Source of the DNA: Silurus meridionalis
Lineage: Eukaryota > Chordata > Actinopteri > Siluriformes > Siluridae
Reading direction: 5' to 3'
Assembly: GCF_014805685.1 (NCBI RefSeq)
Contig: NC_060884.1
Location: 11,005,356-11,069,355 of the forward strand
Length of the DNA stretch: 64,000 nucleotides
The notes below the pieces were generated by a model. The model searched no databases, had not been told where the DNA came from, and was given only the letters and a program-made list of their open reading frames with translations. The first letter of the stretch is position 1, and each line of letters opens with the position of its first letter. Both the position numbers and the translations under genes were made by a program. Positions 11,506 to 22,374 of this stretch are shown here, in pieces.

Positions 11506-12834
11506 CAAACCCAATTCCAAAAAAAGTTGGGACACTGTACAAATTGTGCATAAAAGAGGAATGCAATAATTTTCAAATCTCAAACTTTTATTTTATTCAC
11601 AATAGAATATAGATATAAAATGTTAAAAGTGAGACATTTTGAAATGTCATGCCAAATATTGGCTCATTTTGGATTTAATGAGAGATACACATTCCAAAAA
11701 AGTTGGGACAGGTAGCAATAAGAGAAAAATGAAATGTACATATAAGGAACAGCTGGAGGACCAATTTGCAACTTATTAGGTCAAAAAATAGTGTGGCAAT
11801 ATCAGAAAGGATTTTCTCAGAGAAAAATTGCAAAGAGTTTGAAGTTATCATCATCTACAGTGCATAATATCATCCAAAAATTCAGAGAATTTTGAACAAT
11901 CTCTGTGCATAAGAGTCAAGGCCGGAAAACCATACTGAATGCCAGTGATCTTCGGGCCCTTTGACGGCACTGCATCACATACAGGAATGCTACTTTAATG
12001 GAAATCACAACATGGGCTCAGGAATACTTCGAGAAAACATTGTCGGTGAACACAATCAACTGTGCCATTCGCCATTGCTGGCTAAATCTCTATAGGTCAA
12101 AAAAGAAGCCATATCTAAACATGATTCAGAAGCGCAGGCGTTTTCTTTGGGCTCATTTAAAATGGACTGTGGCAAAGTGGAAAACTGGGACGCCATGTCA
12201 TTAGGACTAAAGAGGACCAGGACAACCGAAGTTGTTATCAGTGCTCAGTTCAGAAGCCTGCATCTCTGATGGCATGGGGTTGCATGAGTGCATGTGGCAT
12301 GGACAGCTTACATATCTGGAAAGGCACCATCAATGCTGAAAAGTACATCAAAGTTCTAGAACAACATATGCTCCCATCCAGATGTCGTCTCTTTTGGGGA
12401 AGACCTTGCATTTTCCAACATGACAATGCCAGACCACATACTGCATCAATTACAACATCATAGCTGCGTAGAAGAAGGACCCGGTTACTAAAATGGCCAG
12501 CCTGCAGTCCAGATCTTTCACCCATAGAAAACATTATTGCACATCATAAAAAGGAAGATGCGACAAAGAAGACCAAAGACAGTTGAACAACTAAAAGCCT
12601 ATATTAGACAAGAATGTGACAACATTCTTATTCCTAAACTTGAGCAATATGTCTCCTCAGTCCCCAGACGTTATATTGAAATTGAAATATTGAAATTTTC
12701 TCAGTTTAAACATTTGATATGTCATCTATGTTGTATTCTGAATAAAATATTGAAATTTGAAACTTCCACATCATTGCATTCTGGTTTTATTCACAATTTG
12801 TACAGTGTCCCAACTTTTTTTGGACTGGGGTTTG
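11506..12834 (+). mobile_element. Tc1/mariner element, non-functional
   Basis: The ends are inverted repeats: CAAACCCAATTCCAAAAAAA at the left and its near complement ending GGGTTTG at 12834, extending inward over GTTGGGACACTGTACAAATT. TA flanks both sides (11504-11505 and 12835-12836), the Tc1/mariner target duplication. Total length about 1.33 kb. The body encodes a broken transposase. Confidence 0.85.
11998..12700 (+). pseudogene. Tc1-like transposase, frameshifted
   Basis: Recognisable blocks in order: WAQEYFEKTLSVNT and KKPYLNMIQKRRRFLWAHL (end of the DNA-binding region), then in another frame LMAWGCMSACGMDSLHIWKG and CIFQHDNARPHTA (the second catalytic Asp block), then SPDLSPIEN with the third acidic residue around 12510-12535, and finally KRKMRQRRPKTVEQLKAYI. 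Three different frames are needed to read these blocks and several stops intervene. The first catalytic Asp region near 12190 is disrupted. It is a dead copy of a DDE transposase. Confidence 0.8.
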
Positions 12835-12840
12835 TATATA

Positions 12841-13337
12841 CAGTGGAACCCGGTTATGTCGATGTCCTAGGGGGTCGCCAAAAAGCATTGAGGTAACCGA
12901 TGATCGAGATAAATGAAAATCAAAATGGCGGCAATATATTAACGTGCTTGAAATTTCTTTATGTACATGATGTGCGTTAATAAATGAGAATGTGCATGCA
13001 CGTGTTTTTGAAGGTTTTTTTTACACAACAGCGTTGCTGCAATTTGTTTGATGAAGGCATGCTATAAAAATACATACAGTACATGTTTATCTGTCAGGAA
13101 TCCACCTGCCACACCCCCTTCGGCTCCCTTCAGCGTGTCTGGCGCTTTCTCGGCCGCTTTCTATGAAGCTCTCGGCTTCAATCGCGCACATATGGTGCTC
13201 ATTTAGCATCATCACCAGCTCCTATTTAAACTTCCACACTCTCACTGTCCGTTATTGTTGGTATATGTTGGTTCACAGCGGTCGTTGTTATCGCTCATGC
13301 GTATCCGGGTACGTGCCTTCCCACCGGCACTCTCCCA
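12841..13337 (+). mobile_element. Pogo-like element, 3'-truncated, carrying a Gypsy LTR piece
   Basis: Begins CAGTGGAACCCGGTTATG directly after a TA at 12839-12840, six bases beyond the end of the Tc1/mariner element. The first 250 bp match the complete copy at 54518. From 13092 (TGTCAGGAATCCACCTGCC) to about 13335 it contains the promoter half of a Gypsy LTR, including a TATA-like CTATTTAAAC. The right inverted repeat is missing; similarity to the 54.5-kb copy stops at CGGCACTCTC near 13335. Confidence 0.7.
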
Positions 13338-13938
13338 CCCATTAAAGAGTTTTACAGTTTTTAATGACAGCTGGACCAGTGAGTATACGCCTCACAAATT
13401 ATATAAAACAAGTATATATCAAAGCTGGGCCAAACATACAAACTCTTATATTTGGTAGTATACAGTAACAGCTTTCATCACTTCAACCCCTCATGAAACT
13501 ATTTTTTTTATCTATTTTATCTATTTTTAATCTAGAAGTGATTGTTACATCTCTGAAAAGCACATTCTCTGATTAAGTCCCATTGTTAAAGATGTAGTCT
13601 CTTATAAGTGGAAACTTCTAAAAGTGAATTGTATATTTATCTGGCACTGTAAACATTGAAAGAGTTGTCTGTTTCTTATTTAGACCAGAATTTCAGCATC
13701 AGACACAAGTCAGTTTTAAATCTGTATTAGCATCAGTATTAAAACCTGTCTTAACATTGTAAAGTAAACCATTCTAAAGATGTACACAGAGTAAGACTAT
13801 GTTATGTAGGATGGGGAAAAACCCCAGCTAACAACCACAATAAAAACAAAACAAGAAAAAGACTTTTAAATGGCAACCAATCTTATGGCTAATACTTGTA
13901 ATGGCTGTTGTTTGTTCTGTTTTTTTCAGTTTTTTTAC
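13338..13938. other. Unassigned non-coding sequence
   Basis: No element or gene recognised. Confidence 0.45.
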
Positions 13939-14366
13939 TGTAAGGATCTTCCAGGCACACGGCACGCACTTTCTGGTTTCGTGGGGCGCACTTCCGGTTC
14001 CGCGGCACGCACTTCCGGGTCGCGGCCATCTGGCCAGATTATCTCACCAGTTTCCTATAGTCCTTGGTATTATTCTTGCCACCCTGCCTGCTCTGGATTC
14101 GGTTCCTGCTCCTGACCCTGGTTTGTGAATCTGCTCTGCCCTTCCTAGTTCTGTTCGCTGGTTTTTGGATTGTTTGCCTGTTTTGACCCTGGACTGCTTT
14201 TGGACTGTGTTTTTGCCTTTGCCCCATTGCTCAGTGTGCTATTTCATTAAAGCCTGTATTTTCCTTACTCCCTGTCACATCCTGCATTTGGGTCCTCCTA
14301 TTCAGTCTCCACCCTCCTAGTCACCCAAAATCTGGCCGTGCAATGTGTCACCCGAAGTCTGTGACA
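13939..14366 (+). mobile_element. Gypsy 5' LTR
   Basis: Starts TGTAAGGATC and ends TCTGTGACA, with ATTAAA-type polyadenylation signal near 14247. It is followed by GAATAATCTGGCC and, at 14385, the start codon of a Gypsy gag. The last part aligns with the 3' LTR at 14990-15235, with clear divergence. Confidence 0.65.
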
Positions 14367-14384
14367 GAATAATCTGGCCAAAAG

Positions 14385-14555
14385 ATGGACCCGGCGGGTG
14401 TATTAAAGCATTGGGCTTGCTCTGCCACAGACAGGCAATTACAGGAACCAACCGAGACAGTCAATATTTTGAAGCTTAGCCCCCAGCAGTATTTTCGGGT
14501 GCGTCATGAACAATCTCTGGCAAACCAAAAGGTTTCAAATAACCTCCTAAATTGA
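14385..14555 (+). pseudogene. Gypsy gag N-terminal fragment
   Basis: The frame starts ATG at 14385, 18 bp after the LTR, and encodes 56 residues beginning MDPAGVLKHWACSATDRQLQ before a stop at 14553. An MDPA-type start directly behind the LTR is usual for fish Gypsy gag. Gag would form the intracellular particle. The rest of gag and all of pol are missing: the sequence passes into the decapeptide minisatellite and then the 3' LTR. Confidence 0.65.
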
Positions 14556-14989
14556 CTGTCCCTCCAGCTTCTGAACTCTGCTGGGAGGCTGCATAACCTC
14601 AGCCTTCCTGCCTGACTGCGGATGTTGCCCCGCTCTTCCGACCTGCCAAGATCACCTCTATTCCTGTCTGCCCTGCCAAACATGCCCCCAAGCCTGTCCA
14701 GAGTCCCACCGAGGGCGCCGCTCCACTCCAGAGTCCCGCCAAGGCTCCACCCCCGGGTTTCTCCAAGGTGTTCGCCTGGCCCCTGGATTTTGCTAACAAA
14801 GTGGTTCAGACCTCCGCAGAGGGCGTCGCTCCGCCTCATCACATCGGCCAGAACGTGCTTGGGGCAGCCACCTGGAGGCTTGCTCCATGCTTCATCTGGC
14901 CTTTCCTGACCTCCAAGGCATACCTAGTGGAAGTTCGCCTCAAGTCCTGCTGTGTCCGCCACTGGCTCTTGCCTTTCCTCGTGCCCCAG
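14556..14989 (+). repeat. Residual Gypsy internal region with 30-bp repeats
   Basis: Units such as AGTCCCACCGAGGGCGCCGC and AGTCCCGCCAAGG at 14700-14760 and CCGCAGAGGGCGTCGCTCC near 14815 repeat with roughly 30-bp spacing and encode S-P-T-E-G-A-A-P-L-Q-like decapeptides. This matches the pattern in the Gypsy tail at 10.0-10.9 kb. Confidence 0.55.
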
Positions 14990-15235
14990 GATTATCGTGC
15001 CTCTCCAGTATTGGACTGTACTTGGACTGTTTTGAATTTGATTTTGTCTCTACCTGCATTGACCTGTTTCCCTTTGTTTTGGCCCTGGACTGTTTATTGG
15101 ACTTTGCTTTTGCCTGTGCCCTTTCATTAAACCTGTTTTCACCTCCTGCTCGCATCCTGCATTTGGGTCCTCCCATCCAGTCACCTAGTCACAGAATAAT
15201 CTGTCTGTGCATCGTGTCCCATGGGTTATCTGACA
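14990..15235 (+). mobile_element. Gypsy 3' LTR, partial
   Basis: Aligns with the second half of the LTR at 13939-14366: CCCTGGACTGTTTATTGGAC, CATTAAACCTG (polyadenylation region), GCATCCTGCATTTGGGTCCT, ending ATCTGACA. Its left limit is uncertain, since the LTR start is not visible. Confidence 0.55.
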
Positions 15236-16204
15236 CTTTCTGCTTGAATATTAGAAGAATTGGGTCTATAATAAAAATTTGTCACCTAGTCTTTAAATTA
15301 AGAGCTGTCAATTAACTAAGGAGGAACTGCACTTTAAAAAGCAATGAACGCTAGCAATTCTCTAATAATATCCTATCACAATGGTTCAAGTCATATGTGT
15401 AGAGCAATGATAAAATATCTAACTCTTGTGTAGATAGAGCACCAGTTGGTTTCAAGTCCTATATACCACTTACTATGTCTTCCTCTAAGTCTGCTATGCA
15501 GCTAGTGCTCAGTTAGCATTAAGACTCTCAAACCAGGGACATGAAGTGATTTATGGTTTCTAATTAAACAGTCTATCTGAGAAATCAAGACTCTCTTGCC
15601 CAGAACATTGGGCTTAGTTTTAAGAAGCTGGAGACTATATATTGGTCCTAGATACAGAAAAAAAGACTGTGATTTATGCTTGTTGAGATAAAGGTGGCAG
15701 TACTGTAGACCCCCAGTATTACCTTTTGTCTACAGGACAATTCCATTTAAACGGTTCATTGCTCATAAAAATCTGATTTTGTTTAAAAAATGTTTATTCC
15801 TGGGCTATAAATGAAATCACAATGCATGAGCATAGTTGATGTTGAGAAAGATAAATATGGAATTATTCCAATGTAGATGATAAGTTAATGTTGAAGCCAG
15901 CTGACAATCACAAATATTATAGTTACAACAAGGGCTTGTGAAATCTAAATATCCTTAATCCAATGGTGAAGCTGTGATCATCCAAGCTGTGATATGGCTT
16001 TAAAATATTTAATACATAATGTATTTGGGAGACACTAAATGTCCTGACTATTATCCATTAAGTAGTCCTAAGAAATTCTGCAAGATTTCAGCATTCTACA
16101 GTCTTGATTCTACATAATCTAAGGTTTGGGGATCTTATTCCTAGTAAATCTTGTAGGGGGGAGTTGATGACTAAAGAGTGCGTGTGTGCTATTTTTTCTG
16201 TAAA
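15236..16204. other. Unassigned non-coding sequence
   Basis: No element or gene recognised. Confidence 0.45.
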
Positions 16205-16510
16205 AAATAGTCCGGTTTCAAAGTTGGACTTCATTTAATAGGACTTGTTTCTCCAGCAAATTCCACAGATGATTTATTGGATCAAGATCTAGGGAATTTG
16301 GAGCCTTGAACTCTTTGTTATGTTCCTTAAACCATACCATTTGCAGATTGGCAGGACATATTTATCCTTCTAAAAGTGCATCGTGCCGCTATAAAAAGAT
16401 GTATTAGGTAGGCAACAATGTTTAGGCAGGTAATACGCGTGAGAGTAACATTAAAATGATTGCCAAGACCAGAAAGGTTTTCTTCAGGAGAACATTACCT
16501 TACATCTCCT
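16205..16510 (-). pseudogene. Tc1-like transposase relic, C-terminal part
   Basis: Minus-strand reading of about 16330-16240 gives a degenerate LDLDPI-HLWNLLEKQV block, the [12 protein letters not shown] signature with the third catalytic residue of Tc1 transposases; upstream, 16500-16400 matches the preceding segment of that fish Tc1 family. It is riddled with stops and has no visible terminal repeats. It differs from the other Tc1 families in this window. Confidence 0.55.
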
Positions 16511-16606
16511 GGCATGCAGACTGGTCATGTGATTATGTAATGGAATGCATGTTTTGACCTTATTATAACCCATTTCTTTAGCAATTAGTTTTACAATAAT
16601 TATTAT

Positions 16607-17403
16607 TAGGGATGCACCGAATATTCGGCCACCGAAAATTTTCGGCCGAAAATGGCCCAAAGGTTTCAGAAACAGTTTGTTGTGATGACGCAAACAGAAA
16701 CCGCTGCCTGCACGTGCATATCTAAAACAACATGTCTGCGGTGTGGACGTATTTCAGTATATCTGAGAAAGACCCACAGATAGCAATTTGCAAAACATGT
16801 AATGCCGAAATTTCAAGAGGGGGGCGTCTGCAAAAACTTTCTCCACGTCGGGTTTAATTTGAAATCCAAACATCCGATCGCTATGCTGAATTTGAGAGGA
16901 ACACGGCACAGAAAAGCAAAACCCCTCCGAGCATGTGCACTCCGTCTGTGGTGGACGTTTTTGAAAAGGCAGGAAGTTTCCCAGTGATATTGTTGTATTG
17001 TATCTTTAAGCAATTGCACTTGTTCTGAATGCACTTTGTTTTTATGAAAGAACATATTTAATTTTACAACCTTTCAGCAGGCCAGAGGGCCTGTACATTA
17101 TTATTTAATGTACACATGAGTGCATTCAAGTTAAACATTTAAGACTTAATTTTAATTTATTTTATCCTGTGCATTGTTGCAATGTGCTATAAATAAATAT
17201 TTTCATAATTTGTAATTTATTTATTCTTTGAAACTTAATATTAATTTATGCAATTGAAATGCCTTGATTTTAGTAAGGTTAGTACACAGTCATAGCCATA
17301 AATGCAATGGTAATAATAATTGCCATCATTTCTTTCGGTGTTTCGGTTTTCGGCCTTGCTTTCCTCCTTTTCGGCTAAGAATTTTCATTTCGGTGCATCC
17401 CTA
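16607..17403 (+). mobile_element. Short hAT transposon with 8-bp target duplication
   Basis: Terminal inverted repeats TAGGGATGCACCGAA at 16607 and its complement ending at 17403 are flanked by identical 8-bp duplications ATTATTAT (16599-16606 and 17404-17411), diagnostic of hAT. Length 797 bp. It retains only the start of a transposase gene with a BED zinc finger, so it is non-autonomous. The exact target duplication implies a not very ancient insertion. Confidence 0.9.
16732..16857 (+). pseudogene. hAT transposase N-terminal BED zinc-finger fragment
   Basis: ATG at 16732 opens 41 residues with the BED pattern SAVWTYFSISEKD...AICKTCNAEISRGG: aromatic residues followed by the CxxC metal-binding pair. 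The frame shifts near a G run at about 16820, and the downstream FNLKSKHP (carrying the BED histidine) is read in another frame at 16850-16875. BED fingers bind DNA at transposon ends. The catalytic RNase H-like domain is not present anywhere in the element. Confidence 0.7.
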
Positions 17404-17595
17404 ATTATTATGTAAGATTGAACCAGACAGGCTTACCAGTGAGGCTAAGACAGGCTAACCAGTGATGTTGATTTGTCCTTTCTAGAACCATGTTTGGTAG
17501 GTACTAACCACTTTAGACCACTACCAGAAGATCAAACCTACACACAATGTAGGTTTACTGTGGAAACAGTCATTTACTGGAGACCTAGGTTTTCT

Positions 17596-17707
17596 TGTTT
17601 GGCTGTTGCAGGATGCAAGTGACCAATTCTGAATTCTGAAAACATGATCAGAATATCATGTTTTCAGAATTCAGAATTGGTCACTTGCATCCTGCAACAG
17701 CCAAACA
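17596..17707. repeat. Near-perfect 53-bp inverted repeat
   Basis: 17596-17648 and 17655-17707 are exact reverse complements around a 6-base spacer (CAGAAT). With a small gap the similarity extends a few bases further to about 17584 and 17714. No terminal-repeat family is recognised in it. It lies 37 bp before a mariner end fragment. Confidence 0.9.
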
Positions 17708-17744
17708 AACCCAGGTTGTTGACCAGAGCAAACCCAGGTATGTT

Positions 17745-17838
17745 AAATAAAATATTGAAATTAGAAACTTCCACATCATTGCATTCTGTTTTTATTCACA
17801 ATTTGTACAGTGTCCCAACTTTTTTGGAATCGGGTTTG
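17745..17838 (+). mobile_element. Tc1/mariner 3' end fragment
   Basis: Matches the last 95 bp of the element at 11506-12834 (AATATTGAAATTAGAAACTT through TTTGGAATCGGGTTTG) and is followed by TA at 17839-17840. Only this end is present. Confidence 0.8.
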
Positions 17839-17840
17839 TA

Positions 17841-18671
17841 ACTACAAGCCTGCGAACAGAATCATTATATTACAATATAAAGCACTAAAAAGTCTTATCC
17901 CACTACAGTTGAGTGAAGTCTTGGTCTATTATGACCTGTCATATCTGCTTTGATCAGAAAGTGCAGGCTTTTTTTTAAGGAATTCCAGCCTTTATAAGTA
18001 ACTACAGTTTTCCTAAAAAAGACTTCCAGTTATAGCCTTCCAAATACTGCTCAGAACTCAAACCCATTCTCAATCTTTATGTCTAGACTGATTAATTGTT
18101 GTATATTCAGTCATTTTGTTTAGTAGCTCTTCTATTAGATGAAGTTAAATGTAAAAATTAGGAGGTTAATGGTCATATACAGTCATGGCAAACTGAGAAA
18201 TTTTGATGATGACCCCACCCCTTCTATCTTCAAATTTATGTTAGGTGATTATACAGGTTATTTGATTGAGTGGTTGGACAATGCTGTCTCAGGGCACCTA
18301 ATGACTTCTGGGCTTCACCTGTAGTTATGATTTTATAAATAGGCCTGCAGCAGACCCACTTGCAATATAATCACAATATACTCTCTTTTACCCTCTGGAA
18401 AGCGCATAATATACTAATACGATCTTTCATTTGAACTGTATGTGCACCACTATAGTCTTATGAGATGCTGGTGGCCCCTCCTGCCCACTAGATTTGGCTA
18501 ATTGGTCCTGATTGCTTTGCTTCTGATGTTCCTGCTTCATTTCTGAGCTAATTACCTTATCATTTTGTGCCTCACTTGGACATCATGAAAACATACAGTA
18601 TTCTGATGCTATTCAACAACTATTGTGTTTTTTTGACTCTACATCCTGTTGATAATGACATGGTAGAAATG
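17841..18671. other. Unassigned non-coding sequence
   Basis: No element or gene recognised. Confidence 0.45.
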
Positions 18672-18786
18672 TACAGTGGCAAGAAAAAGTATGTGAACAT
18701 TTTGGAATTACATTATTTTCTGCATAAATTTGTCATAAAATGTAGTCAAGAGTTTTGACATATAATAATAATGTGTATAAAAATAT

Positions 18787-18788
<2 letters not shown>

Positions 18789-18818
<30 letters not shown>
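18789..18818. repeat. (AAT)n microsatellite
   Basis: Ten contiguous AAT-type units, in the left arm of the Tc1-like element. Confidence 0.9.
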
Positions 18819-19144
18819 GTGTTAATGTATAATGAGTCTAACTAATAACAGAAAAAAAATCTGATCTTTTATGTCTTTACTGAGAACAACCAAAAAGACC
18901 TCATAGTGATAGTTGAAAAAGTATGTGAACCTCAAAAAAGATAACTGGAGTCAGGTTTTAGCATACTTGGGGTATTGCTAAAAACGAGTTAGTAGGAGTG
19001 GACTAGAGTAAATTTATGTCAGTAAGCTTTTATTATCATTTCAACCATATATAGTTCACACAGTACACTGTGAAATCAAACAACGTTTCTCCAGAACACT
19101 GGTGCTACATCACACAACATAAAGCTTTATCCAGAACACAGAGC

Positions 19145-19320
19145 TAAGGGCTAAAGTGGGGTGATGTCACGACCAGGAAGCTATAAAAGCACATGGAGTG
19201 AAGCTGGTGCTAGCTTCTGTAAGAAGAAGGAAGCGCTGCAGGGATGCCGGCAGTGTGGTATGGAGATGCAGTGTCTCGTTTCCTTAGGAAACCAGGGATA
19301 CAAAAGGTCTGCATGTACAC
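19145..19320 (-). repeat. DIRS terminal region
   Basis: GATGTCACGACCAGGAAGCT, GCTAGCTTCTGTAAGAAG and GAGATGCAGTGTCTCGTTTC match the DIRS terminal unit at 8948-9246 in order and spacing. It is the 3' end of the reverse-strand DIRS copy that extends to about 21300. Confidence 0.65.
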
Positions 19321-20030
19321 ATGTAAGCCTCTCCTCGGAGGATCATAGCAGATGAATAGTTGTTTCGACTTCCTTCACGAACTCATTCTGTGGATATAAA
19401 TGTCCAGTACTCACACCGGACACCGGTTCGGCTTTTCCTGGTCTGGAGTCTGACAGGTCGTTGAACGTTCTAGGGTATAGAAAGGCATTGGCCATGCCTG
19501 GAGTTAATTGCTCAATAGAAAGGGGGCTCAGATAGTGCCTCCAACACAACGGCCATGTCCCTCACAGGCACTCTAGGATGCACCGGAGGCTAAGTACTGC
19601 AGAGAAAACGTGTCACCAGCAGGGCTCTACCCAGTGATTGCCCCGCCAAGGGTCATTGAAATGACAAAATGGCAGACGGGTAGACTTTAAGGGTGGACGG
19701 AGCCAACCCTTTGGTGGAATGTTTATTAAGGAATTCCAGCACTGAAGTAACTGGGCAGTTCACTGGATCCAATCGGTCCTGATTAAACCATACAATAAAC
19801 ACTCGCCATCTAGTGGCATTGGACCTCCTCATGGAGGGAGCTCTGGATTGGAGAATGGTCAATATCACCTCGGTGGAGAGACCGGAGAGTTTTCACAAAA
19901 CTGTGTGGGGGTGAACTATTGTGCCCACTGCCTGAGAGAGAAAATCCCTCCTGAGAGTAATCTCCCAGGGAGGGTGTTCTAAAAGAGCTACCAGGTCCAT
20001 GAACCATGGTCTGCCCGCCCACCATGGAGC
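19321..20030 (-). pseudogene. DIRS tyrosine recombinase, fragmented
   Basis: Minus-strand pieces in order: 19868-19653 reads ILQSRAPSMRRSNATRWRVF and DPVNCPVTSVLEFL...GLAPSTLKVY, the N-terminal SAM-like DNA-binding part of a DIRS recombinase; 19549-19480 reads LTPGMANAFLYP from the catalytic domain; near 19340-19375 a remnant of the ICYDPPRRG end follows. Several internal deletions and stops separate them. Reverse transcriptase and RNase H of this copy are missing. Confidence 0.7.
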
Positions 20031-20232
20031 CACCATGAAGAGACTGACTTCATCTCTGCAGAACTCCCGGAAGCAACATTATGGGGGAAAAAGCATACAG
20101 GTGAGCCAAGGCGTCCAGCCCTAGGGGGGCTGAAGGTGTAAGGGAGAACCCGATTGGACAGTGCAACATTTCTTGACCACGGTGGGACACAATGGGGTGG
20201 GTGTGACCCGAACTGAATCGTATAGCCTCTGT

Positions 20233-21251
20233 CTACAGTACGCAGGACCCACCTAGATACGTCTGGCAGAGCTTCCCACCCTGTCGCACAGGATCCCTAG
20301 CATCAGCTTCTGAACCTCCGATGACAGGAGGTGCTGAATTGTTCCTGGGGCTGTGCCCGCCAAGCAGCCCTATGAGAGCAATGACTACATTTACGGTGTT
20401 GGCAGGAGTCGGCACTAGAGGGGCATTGAGCAGCACGGCCCTGTCCCAATCAGAAAGATCCAATAGGGTGAACCATAGGTGCCTCTTGGTGGAGGCTAGG
20501 GTGGCCATAGACCGGCCAATGGCCATAGCTGTTTCCTTCGTGGCCCCAAGAGCTAAATGGACATTCTGGCTGCCTGAGTTGCCCCCCACATCAAGCTCTC
20601 ACAGCAGGTCGGGCTGATGCACCTGTAACACTGCCATGGTGTGGCTTGATCTGCTAAGGCGTAAGCCTTTCCGTGATACGCAGTGTCAGTGTCGGGGTCT
20701 TAAGGGATGATGCAACACCCGGGGCTAGCTAGCAACTCTTCAACCCAGGGCACCGACCCATAACCACGCTCTTTTATTCTCATAACATTGGAGTACAACG
20801 CGAACATGGGACTGAAGAGGTGGGACGAAAACGGCTTCTCCCATGACCTGGACACCTCTGGATACCTGGTATACAGGTCTGGAAAGAGCGGCAGACCCTT
20901 AATGTTGTGACGTAGGTTACAGAAAGCGTTCGTCAAGCTTACTGGATGGAGGGGCTTTTTGCTCATCGGCCGGCCAAGCCAGATCCAACTTGGCAACCGC
21001 ACAGGTTAAACCTCCATAAGCTCCTCAACTTCAGAAGAAGAGAGGTGTAGCTGAACATGTTTTCTATAGCTTGCAAACGAGCGCTGGACCAAGCAGGTGA
21101 GGCAGGAGAAAGGGACAAGCCTTAGAGTTTTAAAACCCTTTGCAAAGTCCACCTCCGAGCCCCAGGAACTTGCGCACCGCTCCACCTCAGCGAGAGAGGG
21201 GGCACCCACCTCAAAGAGTTCCCACCAGGAGCTGAGCATTCGCAAAGACAT
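20233..21251 (-). pseudogene. DIRS gag-like protein, fragmented
   Basis: Minus-strand frames 21251-21006, 21002-20700 and 20589-20233 read in the order of the first ORF of fish DIRS elements: LPLFPDLYTRYPEVSRSWEK, then ERGYGSVPWVEELLASPGC, then ATKETAMAIGRSMATLASTK and RHLWFTLLDLS. The protein is the particle-forming gag equivalent. A stop separates the first two frames and a frameshift the third. Downstream on the minus strand the sequence jumps to the recombinase, so about 2 kb of pol was deleted. Confidence 0.65.
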
Positions 21252-21349
21252 GCAAGTGCATCTCCCCTGCCCTTTGGGTTCTCAAAGCGTTGTTGACACA
21301 GCTCAAGTTCCTGGAAGGGAACAGCAAAAGCAGCAAACAAGAGATACAA

Positions 21350-22270
21350 AATAGCATGTAAACAGTTGAGTTCAGGTTGTACAGTTCAGTAACACACAGT
21401 TGAGTGAGCATTTGTGTAAGTTTGATATAGTTCAGTTCTCTGCGTTGAGGAGCCGGATGGCTTAAGGGGGGAAAAATTGTTGCACAGTCTGGATGTGTGG
21501 CCCGAATACTTCGGAACCGCTTTTCTAATGGTAGGAGATTGTAGAGTGTGTGTGAGGGGTGTGTGGGTTTGTAAATAATGCTGTTGGCTTTTACGGATGC
21601 TGCGTGTGGTGTAAATGTCCACGGTAGAGGGCAGAGACTCCAACGATCTTCTGAGCTGTCCTTACTATCCTCTGTAGGGTCTTGCAAACTGAGACGGTGC
21701 GGTTCCCAAACCAGGCAGTGATGCAGCCTCTGATGATGCATTTAATGTTCCCTGTATAGAATATGTTCGGGATTGGGGAGGAAAATAAGCTATTATCAGC
21801 CTTCTCAGGAAGTAGAACTGCTGCTGGGCTTTTTTGCTGATCAAGCTGGTGTTGAGTTAACAGGTGATGTTCTCTGCCAGATGAACACCAACGAATGTGA
21901 TGCTCTTGACGATCTCCACAGAGGATCCATCGATATTCATTGGGGAACAGCAGATCTGTATTCTCCTGTATTCAAAGGTTGTTGGCTACACTAGAATGTT
22001 AGCTGGTGCACTTCCTCTTTGTATGTTGACTCGTGATTTTTGCTGATGAGATCCACCATGGTCGTGTCGTCTGCAAACTTGATGATGTGGTTCAAGCTGT
22101 GCAGCTGTGTAGCAGTCTGAAGTCAGCAGAGTAAACGGCATTGAACTAAGCACACAGCCCTGAGGGGCCCAAGTGCTCTAGTCGTGGTGCTGGAGATGCT
22201 GTTCCCAATCAGGACTGACTGTGGTCTCTCAGTCAAGAAGTCCAGGAACCAGTTGCAAAATAAGCTACTA
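21350..22270 (-). pseudogene. L2-group LINE fragment
   Basis: Minus-strand translation from about 22260 to 21350 shows a reverse-transcriptase C-terminal region and tail domain: remnants of the [14 protein letters not shown] block near 22090-22040, [15 protein letters not shown] sequence near 21935, and PLPWTFTPHAASVKANSIIY around 21640-21580. The same tail occurs intact in the L2 copy at 53.1-53.3 kb, so the two are the same family. Stops and shifts throughout; 5' end lost. It adjoins the DIRS copy inside the Tc1-like element. Confidence 0.7.
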
Positions 22271-22374
22271 TGACTGATAAAAAAACACTTTTTGAGTTTG
22301 CTCTGCACAAGAAGAATAAGCCCATGTAAGTCTCGCCGAAAATAGCTTTGAAGATCAAGAATTGTTGATTTACA

